Positions 54,772 to 64,000 of a stretch of DNA of 64,000 nucleotides are shown piece by piece. Below the pieces are notes generated by a model. The model made no database searches. It was not told the DNA's origin and worked only from the letters and a program-made list of their open reading frames with translations. The translations under genes were made by a program, and so were the position numbers. The stretch comes from Pseudomonas coleopterorum (GTDB lineage: Bacteria > Pseudomonadota > Gammaproteobacteria > Pseudomonadales > Pseudomonadaceae), in the NCBI RefSeq assembly GCF_900105555.1, contig NZ_FNTZ01000001.1:4715001-4779000 (forward strand), read 5' to 3'. Position 1 is the first letter of the stretch. Each line of letters starts with the position of its first letter.

Positions 54772-55059
54772 CTATTGGACGAGTATCGCCTGCGCCAGTT
54801 CAAGGTCGCTGGCAGCAATTTGTGGGTGCTTCTGGCGAATGCTCGCCAGAGCCGCCTGCAGCCGTGCCCCACGGCATCGCCCGCTGCTGGCGACGAAGCA
54901 CGCAGCATCGTCACGGGCAGACAGGATCAACTTGCGATCGAAGGGGGCCGTCGTGACCTTGCTGGTCACATACAAGGTGATCACCGATGACTGCAGACTC
55001 ACGTCGAAGGCCGCAGCCGACGACGCCCAGATGACGAGAATCAGTGGCAAATAACGCAT
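54772..55059 (-). CDS. DUF2388 small periplasmic protein (copy 2, cysteine-containing)
   Basis: A 95-residue paralogue with signal peptide ending SSAAAF and core ARDDAACFVASSGRCRGARL, ending LAQAILVQ. It differs from its neighbours in carrying two cysteines eight residues apart in the core, where the others have Ser/Tyr and Asp/Ile. A disulfide or metal site is possible. It is 25 bp upstream of copy 1. Confidence 0.87.
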   Translation of the reverse strand: MRYLPLILVIWASSAAAFDVSLQSSVITLYVTSKVTTAPFDRKLILSARDDAACFVASSGRCRGARLQAALASIRQKHPQIAASDLELAQAILVQ

Positions 55060-55187
55060 CAGGCTTCAGATGTCGAGCGATTGGGCCGGCAAGGCTAGCC
55101 CAACGTGGGTCCGAGAACCACCCGCGATGAGCAGGCTGCAGCAGCCTGTCGCATTCTTCATCTGCGGGAGGTACCCGTTGCAGAGCA

Positions 55188-55505
55188 TCAGATGGCCAGA
55201 ATGGCCTGGGCCAGTTGCGCGTCGCTGGCCTGCATCTGCGGGGCGACCTTGCGGATGTGGGCAAAAGCGCTTTCCAGCTTGGCACCGCGAATATCGCCCT
55301 GGCTGGCGACGAAGCTCGCCGCATCGTCCCGCGCTTCACGTACGATCTTGTTGTCGCGCAGCGAGGAAGACAGGTCAGAGGTTGCATTGGTCGATGCATT
55401 GACCCCACGGACCAGTGCATCGGTCGTGACGACGAAGCTTGAAGCCTGCGCGCCGCTGGCCAGAGCCAACAATACGGCGGCACCCAACAGATGATTACGG
55501 GACAT
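55188..55505 (-). CDS. DUF2388 small periplasmic protein (copy 3)
   Basis: A 105-residue paralogue: signal peptide ending SGAQASS, core AREDD-like region reading EARDDAASFVASQGDIRGAK, end LAQAILAI. ATG 55505 is preferred over an in-frame ATG six codons earlier. It is the first gene of the presumed four-gene DUF2388-DUF4105 operon, 128 bp ahead of copy 2; that gap has no clear terminator. Confidence 0.87.
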   Translation of the reverse strand: MSRNHLLGAAVLLALASGAQASSFVVTTDALVRGVNASTNATSDLSSSLRDNKIVREARDDAASFVASQGDIRGAKLESAFAHIRKVAPQMQASDAQLAQAILAI

Positions 55506-55669
55506 GATGGATCTCCAGATCAAGGCGAAGTTTGAGCGCTATGAAGCTTATTAGAGCGCCTCGAAGCTTCGGGCGCCAGCACTCCGACCATCCGGCGCCA
55601 GCGATGATTCAACTGTTATGGTCTTTAATCATAATCATATAACTGTATCTGTCAGCTTTCGTGCAGGCA

Positions 55670-55707
55670 AAAAAAACCCGTCAGCGTTGACCGCGACGGG
55701 CTTTTTT
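55670..55707. terminator. Bidirectional intrinsic terminator
   Basis: Arms CCCGTC and GACGGG are flanked by an A-run on the left and CTTTTTT on the right, so it works in both directions. It lies downstream of the DUF1127 gene on the minus strand, where an A-run on the plus strand provides the uridines. Confidence 0.85.
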
Positions 55708-55759
55708 AGAATTCGTTGCTGGTTCGGCCTTCAGGCTCTGTCACCAGCGCGGCGTTGCA

Positions 55760-55972
55760 TCAACGCCAGAACGGCTTGCTCAACTCTTCGCAACGCTGGG
55801 CTTCGCTGATACCGGCATCGGCCAGCAGACGAGCATCCAGACGAGCCAGTTGATGGCGGCTGGCGATACGGCGCTGCCAAAGCATCAGGTTGGCGAAAAA
55901 GCGCAGAGGAGCCGAAGTTTGAGCGGTTTTGGTGTTGGCCTGGAACAGGTCGGAACTGAGGGTACGTTCCAT
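55760..55972 (-). CDS. DUF1127 (YjiS-like) small protein
   Basis: A 70-residue protein whose C-terminal half is the DUF1127 arginine-rich helix-turn: RHQLARLDARLLADAGIS and the ending KPFWR. Such small proteins can bind RNA or act in metabolic regulation in alpha-proteobacteria; function here is unknown. ATG 55972 is spaced nine bases from GGAAGG; an ATG three codons upstream sits on the ribosome-binding site and is unlikely. Confidence 0.82.
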   Translation of the reverse strand: MERTLSSDLFQANTKTAQTSAPLRFFANLMLWQRRIASRHQLARLDARLLADAGISEAQRCEELSKPFWR

Positions 55973-56048
55973 GATGTACATCCTTCCGCTTGTGGCGGGG
56001 CTGAGTAGTGGTTTATCTGGTAACCATTTTCCATGCTCCGTGTCCAGA

Positions 56049-56286
56049 ACAGTAGGCACAGTTCACCTGTATTGTGTGCGGTCAGTTGACTGTTAAACCC
56101 AACTGTCTTGCTCTGGAATGAGGCAACTGTACGGGTCTGCCCTCAAGTAGTGCATTTTAGCTCGATTTGCATTCGCTCCAGGCAAACCGACCTCGATTTT
56201 TACCCGTACAGTAGTACAGTTTACGCTTCTTGCTGCTGAGTCCAGACATTACTCCCAAGAACTGTATTGCATCACAGTGAAACTGT
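56049..56286. promoter_or_regulatory. Cluster of ten ACTGT/ACAGT motifs upstream of the DUF1127 gene
   Basis: Motifs are at 56049, 56058, 56089, 56102, 56126, 56208, 56216, 56261, 56274 and 56282. Two of them form a perfect 11-bp inverted repeat, ACTGTACGGGT (56126-56136) and ACCCGTACAGT (56202-56212). About 0.5 such five-mers would be expected by chance on both strands of 240 bp. Related ACTGTAC motifs are bound by some GntR/MocR-type regulators. The gap otherwise contains only the DUF1127 promoter. Confidence 0.6.
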
Positions 56287-56291
56287 GCGCT

Positions 56292-57791
56292 TCAGCTCGC
56301 CAACATGCGCCCGGTCTCTTCCAGGTTGATGTGCCATTGCAGTGCCTCCCGCAAGACATGAGGCGTATGGCCGCCACGCAGGCATGCTTGATCGAAATAG
56401 TGCTGCAGTGCCTCGCGATACTGCGGGTGAACACAGTTGTCGATGACCGCCTGCGCCCGCTCTCGGGGTGCCAGGCCGCGCAAATCCGCCAGCCCCTGCT
56501 CGGTCACCAGGATATCGACGTCGTGTTCGCTGTGGTCGACATGGCTGACCATGGGTACGACGCTGGAAACTGCACCACCCTTGGCAATCGATTTGGTGAC
56601 GAAGATGGCCAGGTGGGCGTTGCGCGCAAAATCACCCGACCCGCCGATGCCGTTCATCATCCGGGTGCCGCAGACATGGGTAGAATTCACGTTGCCGTAC
56701 AGGTCGAACTCCAGCGCAGTGTTGATACCGATGATGCCCAGGCGTCGAATCACCTCCGGGTGATTGGAAATCTCCTGCGGACGCAGCACCAGGCGCGATT
56801 TGTATCGTTCGAAGTGGCTGAAAACTTCCGCATGCTTGCGTGCCGACAAGGTCATGGAGCTGCCCGAAGCGAACGCCAGCTTGCCGGCATCGAACAGGTC
56901 GAAGGTCGAGTCCTGCAGCACTTCGGAGTACATCGTCAAGTTGTCGAACGGTGAATCCAGCAGGCCGTGCATCACCGCATTGGCGATGGTGCCGATGCCC
57001 GCCTGCAACGGCATGAGGCTGTTGGTCAAACGCCCTGCGTCGACCTCGCTCTTGAAAAAGTCCACCAGATGCCCCGCGATCGCCTGGGTATCGTCGTCCG
57101 GTGGCAGCACAGTCGATGGTGAGTCGGCCTGCTGGCTGATGACGATGGCGCTGATCTTCGCCGGGTCGATCTGCACTGCGCAGCGGCCGATGCGGGTATC
57201 GGCGCTCAACACCGGGATCGGCAGGCGTGTGGGCCGATAGCTGGGAATATAAATGTCGTGCAGGCCTTCCAGCTCCAATGGCTGCGCCAGGTTGATCTCG
57301 ACGATCACCTGTTCGGCCAGGATCGCGAAACTTGCCGAGTTGCCCACCGACGTACTGAGCACCAGATGCCCTTCCTCGGTAATGGCGACGCATTCGATGA
57401 CGGCCAGGTCGACGGCCTTGATCTGGCGGTTGCGCAACTGTTCCACGGTATCGGACAGATGCTGGTCGATGAACATCACCGAGCCGGCATTGATGGCCTT
57501 GCGCAAGGTGCTGTCGACCTGGAATGGCATGCGCCGGGCCAGCACGCCAGCTTCGGTCAACTGCTTGTCCAGGTCATTACCCAGGCTGGCGCCAGTCATC
57601 AGGCTGATCTTGAGCGGTGTGCGCAGCGCGCGTTCCGCCAGCGCCTGGGGAACGGCCTTGGCCTCCCCGGCACGGGTGAAGCCACTCATGCCCACGGTCA
57701 TGCCATCTTCGATCAGTTCAGCCGCCTGGGCGGCGCTCATTATCTTGTCCTGCAAGGAAGCCAGGCGAATACGGTCAGCGTGCATGTTCAT
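56292..57791 (-). CDS. Acetyl-CoA hydrolase/transferase family (succinate:acetate CoA-transferase type)
   Basis: A 499-residue class I CoA transferase like AarC/Cat1. Visible landmarks are GMSGFTRAGEAKAVP near residue 32, the glutamate region YSEVLQDSTFDL near residue 294 (catalytic Glu), and GGSGDFARNAHL near residue 385. It moves CoA between acetate, succinate or propionate and so links acetate to the TCA cycle. Either ATG 57791 or ATG 57785 could be the start. The homologue in P. aeruginosa is PA5445. Confidence 0.9.
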   Translation of the reverse strand: MNMHADRIRLASLQDKIMSAAQAAELIEDGMTVGMSGFTRAGEAKAVPQALAERALRTPLKISLMTGASLGNDLDKQLTEAGVLARRMPFQVDSTLRKAINAGSVMFIDQHLSDTVEQLRNRQIKAVDLAVIECVAITEEGHLVLSTSVGNSASFAILAEQVIVEINLAQPLELEGLHDIYIPSYRPTRLPIPVLSADTRIGRCAVQIDPAKISAIVISQQADSPSTVLPPDDDTQAIAGHLVDFFKSEVDAGRLTNSLMPLQAGIGTIANAVMHGLLDSPFDNLTMYSEVLQDSTFDLFDAGKLAFASGSSMTLSARKHAEVFSHFERYKSRLVLRPQEISNHPEVIRRLGIIGINTALEFDLYGNVNSTHVCGTRMMNGIGGSGDFARNAHLAIFVTKSIAKGGAVSSVVPMVSHVDHSEHDVDILVTEQGLADLRGLAPRERAQAVIDNCVHPQYREALQHYFDQACLRGGHTPHVLREALQWHINLEETGRMLAS

Positions 57792-57918
57792 TATCCCGAG
57801 AAGCGAAACGCGTGCTGCGCAGTCTAGTGAATGCGGGCAGTCGCGTCCTGCGACCAAAGTCGCATCAACCGCTCTATTCCGGGCCTTTTTCCGTAAAACA
57901 CTTTTACCGTGGATGCAA

Positions 57919-57943
57919 AAAACCCCGCCATGGGCGGGGTTTA
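57919..57943 (-). terminator. Intrinsic terminator of the pnt operon
   Basis: AACCCCGCC and GGCGGGGTT pair around a three-base ATG loop; on the minus strand the hairpin is followed by a run of T. It lies 31 bp past the pntB stop. Confidence 0.85.
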
Positions 57944-57973
57944 CAGTTTACGGCGTGACACTTGGCGCGGCCT

Positions 57974-59407
57974 TTACTCCACAGCTTTGACCATGTCTTC
58001 GATGACTTTCTTGGCATCGCCGAAGACCATCATGGTCTTGTCCAGGTAGAACAGCTCGTTGTCCAAACCGGCGTAGCCGCTGGCCATCGAGCGCTTGTTG
58101 ACAATGATGGTCTTGGCTTTGAACGCTTCAAGGATCGGCATCCCCGCAATGGGTGATTTCGGATCGTTCTTGGCCGCCGGGTTGACCACGTCGTTGGCGC
58201 CGAGCACCAGCACCACGTCGGCCTGGCCGAACTCGGAGTTGATGTCGTCCATCTCGAAGACCTGGTCATAAGGCACTTCGGCCTCGGCCAGCAGCACGTT
58301 CATGTGCCCGGGCATACGTCCGGCCACCGGATGGATCGCATATTTGACGGTCACGCCGGCGTGGGTCAGTTTCTCCGTCAGCTCCTTGAGCGCATGCTGC
58401 GCGCGGGCCACGGCCAGGCCATAGCCAGGCACGATGATCACGGTGTCGGCGTTGGTCAGCAGGAACGTGGCATCGTCCGCCGAACCCGATTTCACTGGTC
58501 GTGCTTCCTTGGCGCCCGCCGGGCCTGCATCCGCAACCGCGCCGAAGCCACCGCCAATGACGTTGAAGAACGAACGGTTCATCGCCTTGCACATGATGTA
58601 GGACAGAATCGCACCACTGGAACCCACCAGCGAACCGGCAATGATCAGCATCGAGTTGTTCAGCGAGAATCCGATGCCCGCTGCAGCCCAGCCCGAATAG
58701 CTGTTGAGCATGGACACCACCACCGGCATGTCGGCCCCGCCGATCGGGATGATCAACAGCACACCCAGGACGAACGCCAGGGCCAGCATCAGGCCAAAGG
58801 CGGCATAGCTGCCCGTGAACATGAAGATCAGACCACACAGCAAGGTACCCAGGCCGATCAGCAGATTGAGCTTGTGCTGGCCGGCAAACTGTACGGGCGC
58901 GCCCTGGAACAGGCGGAACTTGTATTTGCCGGACAGCTTGCCGAAGGCAATCACCGAGCCGGAAAAGGTGATGGCGCCAATCGCTGCGCCCAGGAACAGT
59001 TCCAGGCGGTTACCAGTTGGAATCGCGTCACCCAGGTGCGCGACGATGCCCAGCGATTGCGGCTCGACCACGGCGGCGATAGCGATGAACACTGCCGCCA
59101 GACCGATCATGCTGTGCATGAAGGCCACCAGCTCTGGCATCTTGGTCATTTCCACGCGCTTGGCCATGATCGACCCAGCGGTACCGCCCACCAGCAGACC
59201 GACCAGCACGTAGCCGATGCCGGCGGTTGCCAGTTCTGCGCCCAGCTTGTAGATCAGGCCGACAGTGGTGAGCACCGCAAGGGTCATGCCCAGCATGCCG
59301 AACAGGTTGCCGCGTCGCGACGTGGTCGGATGGGACAGACCCTTCAACGCCTGGATGAAGCACACCGATGCCACCAGATAAAGAAGCGTAACCAAATTCA
59401 TGCTCAT
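57974..59407 (-). CDS. pntB: NAD(P) transhydrogenase subunit beta
   Basis: A 477-residue membrane protein. The first ~270 residues have about nine hydrophobic segments (domain II); the C-terminal ~190 form the NADP(H)-binding domain III, with [18 protein letters not shown] near residue 320 and [20 protein letters not shown] near residue 390. It couples proton flow to hydride transfer from NADH to NADP+. Its start overlaps the pntAB stop by four bases. Confidence 0.96.
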   Translation of the reverse strand: MSMNLVTLLYLVASVCFIQALKGLSHPTTSRRGNLFGMLGMTLAVLTTVGLIYKLGAELATAGIGYVLVGLLVGGTAGSIMAKRVEMTKMPELVAFMHSMIGLAAVFIAIAAVVEPQSLGIVAHLGDAIPTGNRLELFLGAAIGAITFSGSVIAFGKLSGKYKFRLFQGAPVQFAGQHKLNLLIGLGTLLCGLIFMFTGSYAAFGLMLALAFVLGVLLIIPIGGADMPVVVSMLNSYSGWAAAGIGFSLNNSMLIIAGSLVGSSGAILSYIMCKAMNRSFFNVIGGGFGAVADAGPAGAKEARPVKSGSADDATFLLTNADTVIIVPGYGLAVARAQHALKELTEKLTHAGVTVKYAIHPVAGRMPGHMNVLLAEAEVPYDQVFEMDDINSEFGQADVVLVLGANDVVNPAAKNDPKSPIAGMPILEAFKAKTIIVNKRSMASGYAGLDNELFYLDKTMMVFGDAKKVIEDMVKAVE

Positions 59408-59730
59408 TGTTTGGACGCCTCATCCTTCACTTTCGGGGCTTTCTTCTTGAACATCTCCAGCATCCGCCGGGTTACCAGGAACCCGCCGAATACGTTCACC
59501 GCTGCCAGCGCCACGGCCAGGGTGCCCATGGTCTTGCCCAGAGGCGTCACGGTCAGCGCTGCGGCGAGCATCGCACCGACGATGACAATGGCCGAAATGG
59601 CGTTGGTCACGGCCATCAGGGGTGTGTGCAGCGCAGGTGTCACGTTCCAGACCACGTGATAGCCGACATAGATGGCCAGCACGAAAATGATCAGGTTGTA
59701 GATACCGTGGGAGATCAGCATGTCTTCCAT
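59404..59730 (-). CDS. pntAB: NAD(P) transhydrogenase subunit alpha, membrane part
   Basis: A 108-residue protein with three or four hydrophobic segments ([38 protein letters not shown] and one more), matching the split alpha-2 subunit of three-gene transhydrogenases. ATG 59730 ([10 protein letters not shown]) follows GAGGACACTACAA. It lies 11 bp after pntAA. Confidence 0.94.
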   Translation of the reverse strand: MEDMLISHGIYNLIIFVLAIYVGYHVVWNVTPALHTPLMAVTNAISAIVIVGAMLAAALTVTPLGKTMGTLAVALAAVNVFGGFLVTRRMLEMFKKKAPKVKDEASKQ

Positions 59731-59741
59731 TTGTAGTGTCC

Positions 59742-60863
59742 TCAGCCGTTCTTGCGCACGATCTGGCCATCGCGGCACATCAGGCACGCGGCGACGATGT
59801 CGTCTTCCAGGTTGATGGTGAACTGCCCTTCCTTGTCGAACAGCAGCTTCATGAAATCCAGCAGGTTGCGGGCATACAGCGCCGAGGCGTCGGCACCCAC
59901 CTGCGCCGGCAGGTTGGTCGGCCCGACGATGGTCACGCCGTTATGCACCACCACCTGATCGGCCACGGTCAGTGGGCAGTTACCGCCCTGCAGGGCTGCG
60001 AGGTCGATCACCACCGAGCCGGGCTTCATCTGTGCCACCGTTTCGGCACTGAGCAACGTAGGCGCCTTGCGCCCCGGAATCAGCGCAGTGGTGATGACGA
60101 TGTCGGCCTGCTTGGCCCGCTCGTGAACCGCCTGCGCCTGACGCTGCATCCAGCTGGCAGGCATGGGCCGGGCGTAACCCCCCGTGCCTTCGGCGCATTC
60201 GCGTTCCTCGTCGGTTTCATACGGCACATCGATGAACTTCGCCCCCAGCGATTCGATCTGCTCCTTCACCGCAGGACGTACGTCCGAGGCCTCGATCACC
60301 GCACCCAGGCGCTTGGCCGTGGCGATGGCCTGCAGCCCCGCCACACCGGCACCCAGAATCAGCACCCGTGCCGCCTTGACGGTACCGGCTGCGGTCATCA
60401 GCATCGGCATGAACCGTGGGTAGTGATGCGCCGCCAGCAGCACTGACTTGTAGCCGGCGATGTTGGCTTGCGAAGACAGCACGTCCAGGCTCTGCGCACG
60501 GGACGTACGAGGCGCTGCCTCGAGGGCGAAAGCACTGATGCCCCGCTCCGCCATCTTGGTGATCAACTCGTTGTTGAACGGGTTGAGCATGCCCAGCAGC
60601 ACCGTACCGGTGCTCATCTGCAACAGTTCTGTGTCGTTGGGGGGGTTGACCTTAAGCACCAACTGCGTGGCAAGCACCTGGGCCGCGCTGCCAATGATCG
60701 CGCCAGCGGCCTCATAGGCACCGTCGGTCACGCTCGCGCGCACGCCTGCGCCACTTTCAACCGTCACCACATGGCCCTGAGCGACCAGCTTCTTGATGGT
60801 CTCCGGGGTGGCGGCTACACGTGTCTCGCCCTGCTGCGTTTCGAGAGGAACACCAATGTGCAC
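59742..60863 (-). CDS. pntAA: NAD(P) transhydrogenase subunit alpha, NAD-binding part
   Basis: A 373-residue soluble domain I protein that binds NAD(H). The Rossmann motif [22 protein letters not shown] is near residue 170, and the mobile loop with [10 protein letters not shown] near residue 235. It belongs to the three-subunit arrangement seen in Rhodospirillum. ATG 60863 has AGGAGATATA ahead of it. First gene of the pnt operon. Confidence 0.96.
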   Translation of the reverse strand: MHIGVPLETQQGETRVAATPETIKKLVAQGHVVTVESGAGVRASVTDGAYEAAGAIIGSAAQVLATQLVLKVNPPNDTELLQMSTGTVLLGMLNPFNNELITKMAERGISAFALEAAPRTSRAQSLDVLSSQANIAGYKSVLLAAHHYPRFMPMLMTAAGTVKAARVLILGAGVAGLQAIATAKRLGAVIEASDVRPAVKEQIESLGAKFIDVPYETDEERECAEGTGGYARPMPASWMQRQAQAVHERAKQADIVITTALIPGRKAPTLLSAETVAQMKPGSVVIDLAALQGGNCPLTVADQVVVHNGVTIVGPTNLPAQVGADASALYARNLLDFMKLLFDKEGQFTINLEDDIVAACLMCRDGQIVRKNG

Positions 60864-61040
60864 GTTATATCTCCTGCTGGATCTTCTTCCTGGTCGTACC
60901 CAAGCACTGGCAATGGCTCATTCTGCGATGGCCCATCAGCACGATACCGCCTGAAAACGGCGGGCCGCGGCATTTTGCAGGCCCCGACGAGCGGCTTCAA
61001 CAGGTTGTGGAGCGATACACGCAAAGCACTACAAGTCACG

Positions 61041-61059
61041 CTGTGACCGAATGTCACAG
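61041..61059. promoter_or_regulatory. Perfect inverted repeat upstream of pntAA
   Basis: CTGTGAC and GTCACAG are separated by CGAAT. A third partial arm (AGTCACG) lies just to the left at 61034. It is about 180 bp upstream of pntAA and 220 bp past the LysR stop, in a 417-bp gap with no other feature I can identify. A Crp/Vfr-like or other dimeric regulator could bind; this is not a clean Vfr consensus. Confidence 0.45.
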
Positions 61060-61280
61060 CGGTAGGCCTCAAAGCCTTCTAGATCGGGAGTTACAGCGAT
61101 GACCGGAGGCGTTGAAATATTTTGCGAAATATCTGGAGGGTAGAGATTGATCAGCGTCAAAAACACGCCATAGTCAGGCAGTGCGAAGGCTGGCGCGGAG
61201 AATTCGCCATTTTCCCTATGTTTCAGAAACGCGCCAAAAACATATATCTGTAGGGTTTTTCAAGGTACCACTACGGATTG

Positions 61281-62195
61281 TCAGCGATGCTGCCGCCCTT
61301 CCATTGCGTGATAATCCTGCGCCTGCTGCATCAGCCAATCGCGAAAAACCCGCAGCGATCCCAACTCGCGATGCCTGTCCGGCACGGCCAGGTAATAGGC
61401 TTTGGAACTGGTCAGCTCGTGGGGATTGGCAACGACCAGGCTGCCCTCGCGCAACTCCCGCTGGATCAGAAACGGAGGAATGAGGGCAATCCCCATTTCA
61501 TGTACCGCTGCCTGAGCCAGCATGGAGAACAGCTCATAGCGCGGACCGCTCAGATCACGCGGCACGTTAATGTCCAGGCTGGCAAACCACTGTCGCCATG
61601 CATAGGGACGAGTGCTCTGCTGCAGCAGCGCAAGTTCGGCGATGCGGGCCGGCGTCAATGCCAACTGCCCTTGCAGAAGCGCCGGACTGCACACGGGAAC
61701 GGGATGCTCTTCCATCAGTCTGCTGGTCTGCGTGCCCGGCCAGTCACCGTCCCCGAAGTAGATCGCCGCATCGAAGTCGGTGTCGGCGAACAGGAAAGGC
61801 CGAGTCCGGTTGGTCAGGTGGACCGTGATCTGCGGGTTATGCCGCTGGAAATCCTTCAGCCGCGGCAGCAGCCATTGGGTACCGAAAGTCGGCACCACGG
61901 CCAGCTCCAGGGTACTGGCGCCCTGCTGACCCATCACCGCCAGCGTCTCGCGCTCCACGGCATCGAGTTGCGCGGCCACCCGGCGGCTGTACGACAATCC
62001 CGCTTCGGTCAGCTTCACGCCCCGCTTGGAGCGTCGAAACAGGCGCACATCGAGAAACGCTTCGAGATTGGCAATCTGCCTGCAGACTGCCCCCTGCGTC
62101 AGGAACAGCTCCGCAGACGCCTTGGTGAAGCTTCCATGGCGCGCCGCCGCCTCGAAGCAGATCAGTGCGGCCGTACTGGGTATTCGTCTGCGCAT
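61281..62195 (-). CDS. LysR-family regulator of glutarate catabolism (GcdR-like)
   Basis: A 304-residue LysR-type protein. The N-terminal winged helix is clear ([50 protein letters not shown]), followed by a type 2 periplasmic-binding-fold effector domain. It is divergent from gcdH with 149 bp between them, as for P. aeruginosa PA0448, so activation of gcdH and its CoA-transferase partner by glutarate is expected. ATG 62195 is chosen; an ATG five codons upstream is possible. Confidence 0.9.
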   Translation of the reverse strand: MRRRIPSTAALICFEAAARHGSFTKASAELFLTQGAVCRQIANLEAFLDVRLFRRSKRGVKLTEAGLSYSRRVAAQLDAVERETLAVMGQQGASTLELAVVPTFGTQWLLPRLKDFQRHNPQITVHLTNRTRPFLFADTDFDAAIYFGDGDWPGTQTSRLMEEHPVPVCSPALLQGQLALTPARIAELALLQQSTRPYAWRQWFASLDINVPRDLSGPRYELFSMLAQAAVHEMGIALIPPFLIQRELREGSLVVANPHELTSSKAYYLAVPDRHRELGSLRVFRDWLMQQAQDYHAMEGRQHR

Positions 62196-62248
62196 GTAAC
62201 CGTTCCTCACTCAAGTCCCGGCGCTGTGCACCATGGCCCACTTACGAA

Positions 62249-62263
62249 GTGAGAAATTATCAC
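62249..62263. promoter_or_regulatory. Candidate LysR-type operator in the gcdR/gcdH gap
   Basis: GTGA-GAAATTA-TCAC is a 15-bp dyad of T-N11-A type, the general LysR-regulator motif, between the divergent starts. It is about 82 bp upstream of the gcdH ATG. Short arms make this tentative. Confidence 0.4.
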
Positions 62264-62344
62264 AAGCCCATGCGTAATCCTGCTTTGTCCGCCAGGTCGC
62301 ACCGGCCTAATCTGCAGATATACCGCTTTCTAGAGGATGGACAC

Positions 62345-63517
62345 ATGGCAAGCTTCAACTGGATCGACCCGCTGCTGCTGGACCAGCAACTTACCCAGGA
62401 AGAGCGCATGGTGCGCGACAGTGCGGAGCAATACGCGCAGGACAAACTCATGCCGCGTGTCCTGGAGGCCTTTCGTCATGAAACCACCGATCCCTCCATC
62501 TTTCGCGAAATGGGCGAGATGGGTCTGCTCGGCGCCACCATCCCGGAAGAATTCGGCGGCAGTGGTCTCAACTACGTCTGCTATGGCCTGATCGCCCGTG
62601 AGGTCGAGCGCGTAGATTCCGGCTACCGCTCGATGATGAGCGTGCAGTCGTCATTGGTGATGGTTCCAATCAATGAATTCGGCACTCAAGCGCAAAAGCA
62701 GAAATACCTGCCCAAACTGGCCAGTGGCGAGTGGATCGGCTGCTTCGGCCTGACCGAGCCCGACCACGGCTCCGATCCAGGCGCCATGGTTACACGGGCG
62801 CGCAAGGTCGACGGCGGCTACCGCATGAGCGGCAGCAAGATGTGGATCACCAACAGCCCGATTGCCGACGTGTTCGTGGTGTGGGCCAAGGACGATGCGG
62901 GTGACATCCGCGGCTTCATTCTGGAAAAAGGCTGGGCCGGCCTCAGCGCACCCGCCATTCACGGCAAGGTAGGCCTGCGCGCCTCCATCACCGGTGAAAT
63001 CGTCATGGACAACGTGTTCGTCCCGGAAGAAAACATGTTTCCCGATGTGCGTGGTCTCAAGGGGCCGTTCACTTGCCTCAACTCCGCGCGTTACGGCATC
63101 TCTTGGGGGGCGTTGGGGGCAGCGGAATTCTGCTGGCATACCGCTCGACAGTACACCCTGGATCGCCAGCAGTTCGGCCGCCCGCTCGCCGCCAACCAAC
63201 TCATCCAGAAGAAGCTGGCCGACATGCAGACCGAGATCACCCTCGCCTTGCAAGGCTGCCTGCGCCTGGGTCGGATGAAAGACGAAGGCACCGCGGCCTT
63301 CGAGATCACCTCGATCATGAAGCGCAACTCCTGCGGCAAATCCCTGGACATCGCACGCATGGCCCGAGACATGCTCGGCGGCAACGGGATCTCCGATGAG
63401 TTCGGCATTGCCCGCCATCTGGTCAACTTGGAGGTGGTCAATACCTACGAAGGCACCCACGACGTGCACGCCTTGATCCTGGGGCGTGCGCAAACCGGCC
63501 TGCAAGCCTTCTATTGA
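62345..63517 (+). CDS. gcdH: Glutaryl-CoA dehydrogenase
   Basis: A 390-residue acyl-CoA dehydrogenase that oxidises and decarboxylates glutaryl-CoA to crotonyl-CoA in lysine and glutarate breakdown. Family landmarks are [17 protein letters not shown] near residue 135, [16 protein letters not shown] near residue 165 and the catalytic glutamate in [12 protein letters not shown] near residue 372. It starts at ATG 62345 after TAGAGGATGG, and is followed after 12 bases by the CoA-transferase gene. Confidence 0.96.
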   Translation: MASFNWIDPLLLDQQLTQEERMVRDSAEQYAQDKLMPRVLEAFRHETTDPSIFREMGEMGLLGATIPEEFGGSGLNYVCYGLIAREVERVDSGYRSMMSVQSSLVMVPINEFGTQAQKQKYLPKLASGEWIGCFGLTEPDHGSDPGAMVTRARKVDGGYRMSGSKMWITNSPIADVFVVWAKDDAGDIRGFILEKGWAGLSAPAIHGKVGLRASITGEIVMDNVFVPEENMFPDVRGLKGPFTCLNSARYGISWGALGAAEFCWHTARQYTLDRQQFGRPLAANQLIQKKLADMQTEITLALQGCLRLGRMKDEGTAAFEITSIMKRNSCGKSLDIARMARDMLGGNGISDEFGIARHLVNLEVVNTYEGTHDVHALILGRAQTGLQAFY

Positions 63518-63529
63518 CAGGAGGTCATC

Positions 63530-64000
63530 ATGGGCGCGCTTTCGCATCTTCGTGTACTCGATCTGTCGCGAGTGCTGGCCGGGCCTTGGGCAGGTCAGAT
63601 CCTCGCCGACCTCGGCGCCGAGGTCATCAAGGTCGAACGTCCAGGCCGCGGTGACGACACCCGAGCCTGGGGACCGCCGTTCCTGGCGGATCAGGCAGGC
63701 AACAGCACCGGTGAAGCCGCCTATTACCTGGCGGCCAATCGCAACAAGCGCTCGGTCACCATCGACTTTACTCGGTCCGAGGGGCAACAGCTGGTCCGCG
63801 AGCTGGCTGCGAACTCCGACATTCTCATCGAGAACTTCAAGGTCGGCGGTCTGGCTGCGTATGGGCTGGACTATGCGTCACTCAGCGCCGTGAATCCGCA
63901 ACTGATCTACTGCTCGATCACCGGTTTCGGCCAGACCGGCCCCTATGCCACCCGCCCAGGATACGACTTCATGGTGCAAGGCATGGGCGGCCTGATGAGC
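63530..64000 (+). CDS. CaiB/BaiF family CoA transferase (probable glutarate CoA-transferase), partial
   Basis: The first 157 residues of a class III CoA transferase; the gene runs off the right edge. It begins MGALSHLRVLDLSRVLAGPW and continues with GAEVIKVERPGRGDDTR and NRNKRSVTIDF, all typical of the family. The catalytic aspartate (near residue 170 in relatives) lies just outside. ATG 63530 follows AGGAGGTCATC. Linked to gcdH it probably activates glutarate with succinyl-CoA, as for PA0446. Confidence 0.9.
   Translation, partial: MGALSHLRVLDLSRVLAGPWAGQILADLGAEVIKVERPGRGDDTRAWGPPFLADQAGNSTGEAAYYLAANRNKRSVTIDFTRSEGQQLVRELAANSDILIENFKVGGLAAYGLDYASLSAVNPQLIYCSITGFGQTGPYATRPGYDFMVQGMGGLMS

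Overview
The window is a contiguous stretch of a GC-rich gamma-proteobacterial chromosome that I assign to Pseudomonas, most likely the P. putida group. The evidence is gene order: prlC-yheV, carbonic anhydrase-sulP, metNIQ, znuBC-zur/znuA, thrB-DUF2782/polA, an ErsA-type sRNA, engB, dsbA, a GGDEF protein, ampDh2, kinB-algB, an Ivy lysozyme inhibitor, gltP, a cat1-type CoA transferase, pntAB and gcdH. It is mostly ancestral core genome with some accessory sugar-acid catabolism on the left. I see no phage, insertion sequence, CRISPR array, tRNA or rRNA.

Layout. 1-4.6 kb: end of a gamma-class carbonic anhydrase, then prlC, yheV and a second, divergent M3 oligopeptidase. 4.7-12.7 kb: periplasmic gluconate 2-dehydrogenase operon (small subunit, flavoprotein, triheme cytochrome) behind a perfect PtxS-type palindrome, then a FadR-type regulator divergent from an MFS transporter and glucarate dehydratase. 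12.7-17.8 kb: a large REP array, beta-carbonic anhydrase with a SulP transporter, a hypothetical gene and SCO1. 17.8-28 kb: methionine ABC importer, katE, a lipoprotein, zinc importer with Zur, thrB, DUF2782. 28-36.5 kb: polA, ErsA sRNA, engB, cytochrome c, dsbA, diguanylate cyclase, amidase. 36.5-43.6 kb: EAL protein, kinB-algB, and an envelope-stress cluster (BON protein, small membrane proteins, Ivy) with two sigma-54-type promoters. 43.6-56 kb: gltP, nucleoside-recognition permease, M16 peptidase, TerC, citrate transporter, DUF4105 protein and three DUF2388 paralogues. 56-64 kb: CoA transferase, three-subunit proton-translocating transhydrogenase, and the GcdR/GcdH/glutarate-CoA transferase module.

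Most unusual signal. At two separate REP loci the 3' end of the neighbouring gene, including its stop codon, is repeated together with the REP. gudD has three extra tails downstream and thrB has one. Most substitutions in the thrB tail and in the first gudD tail are silent or conservative in the gene's frame, so these tails look like former functional gene ends. A third REP array, next to the FadR-type regulator, repeats a unit that includes that gene's stop and last codon. This may record repeated allele replacement, or REP-unit amplification that always leaves the gene intact.

Other points. The aa3 cytochrome oxidase operon that normally separates the sulP-linked hypothetical gene from SCO1 is absent. 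The algB-adjacent envelope genes carry good -24/-12 elements, and AlgB has the GAFTGA motif needed to activate them. The 240 bp between a DUF1127 gene and the CoA transferase holds ten ACTGT/ACAGT motifs without a local regulator gene. A structured non-coding block lies between ivy and gltP. All starts and functions are read from sequence and family knowledge; nothing was searched or computed.
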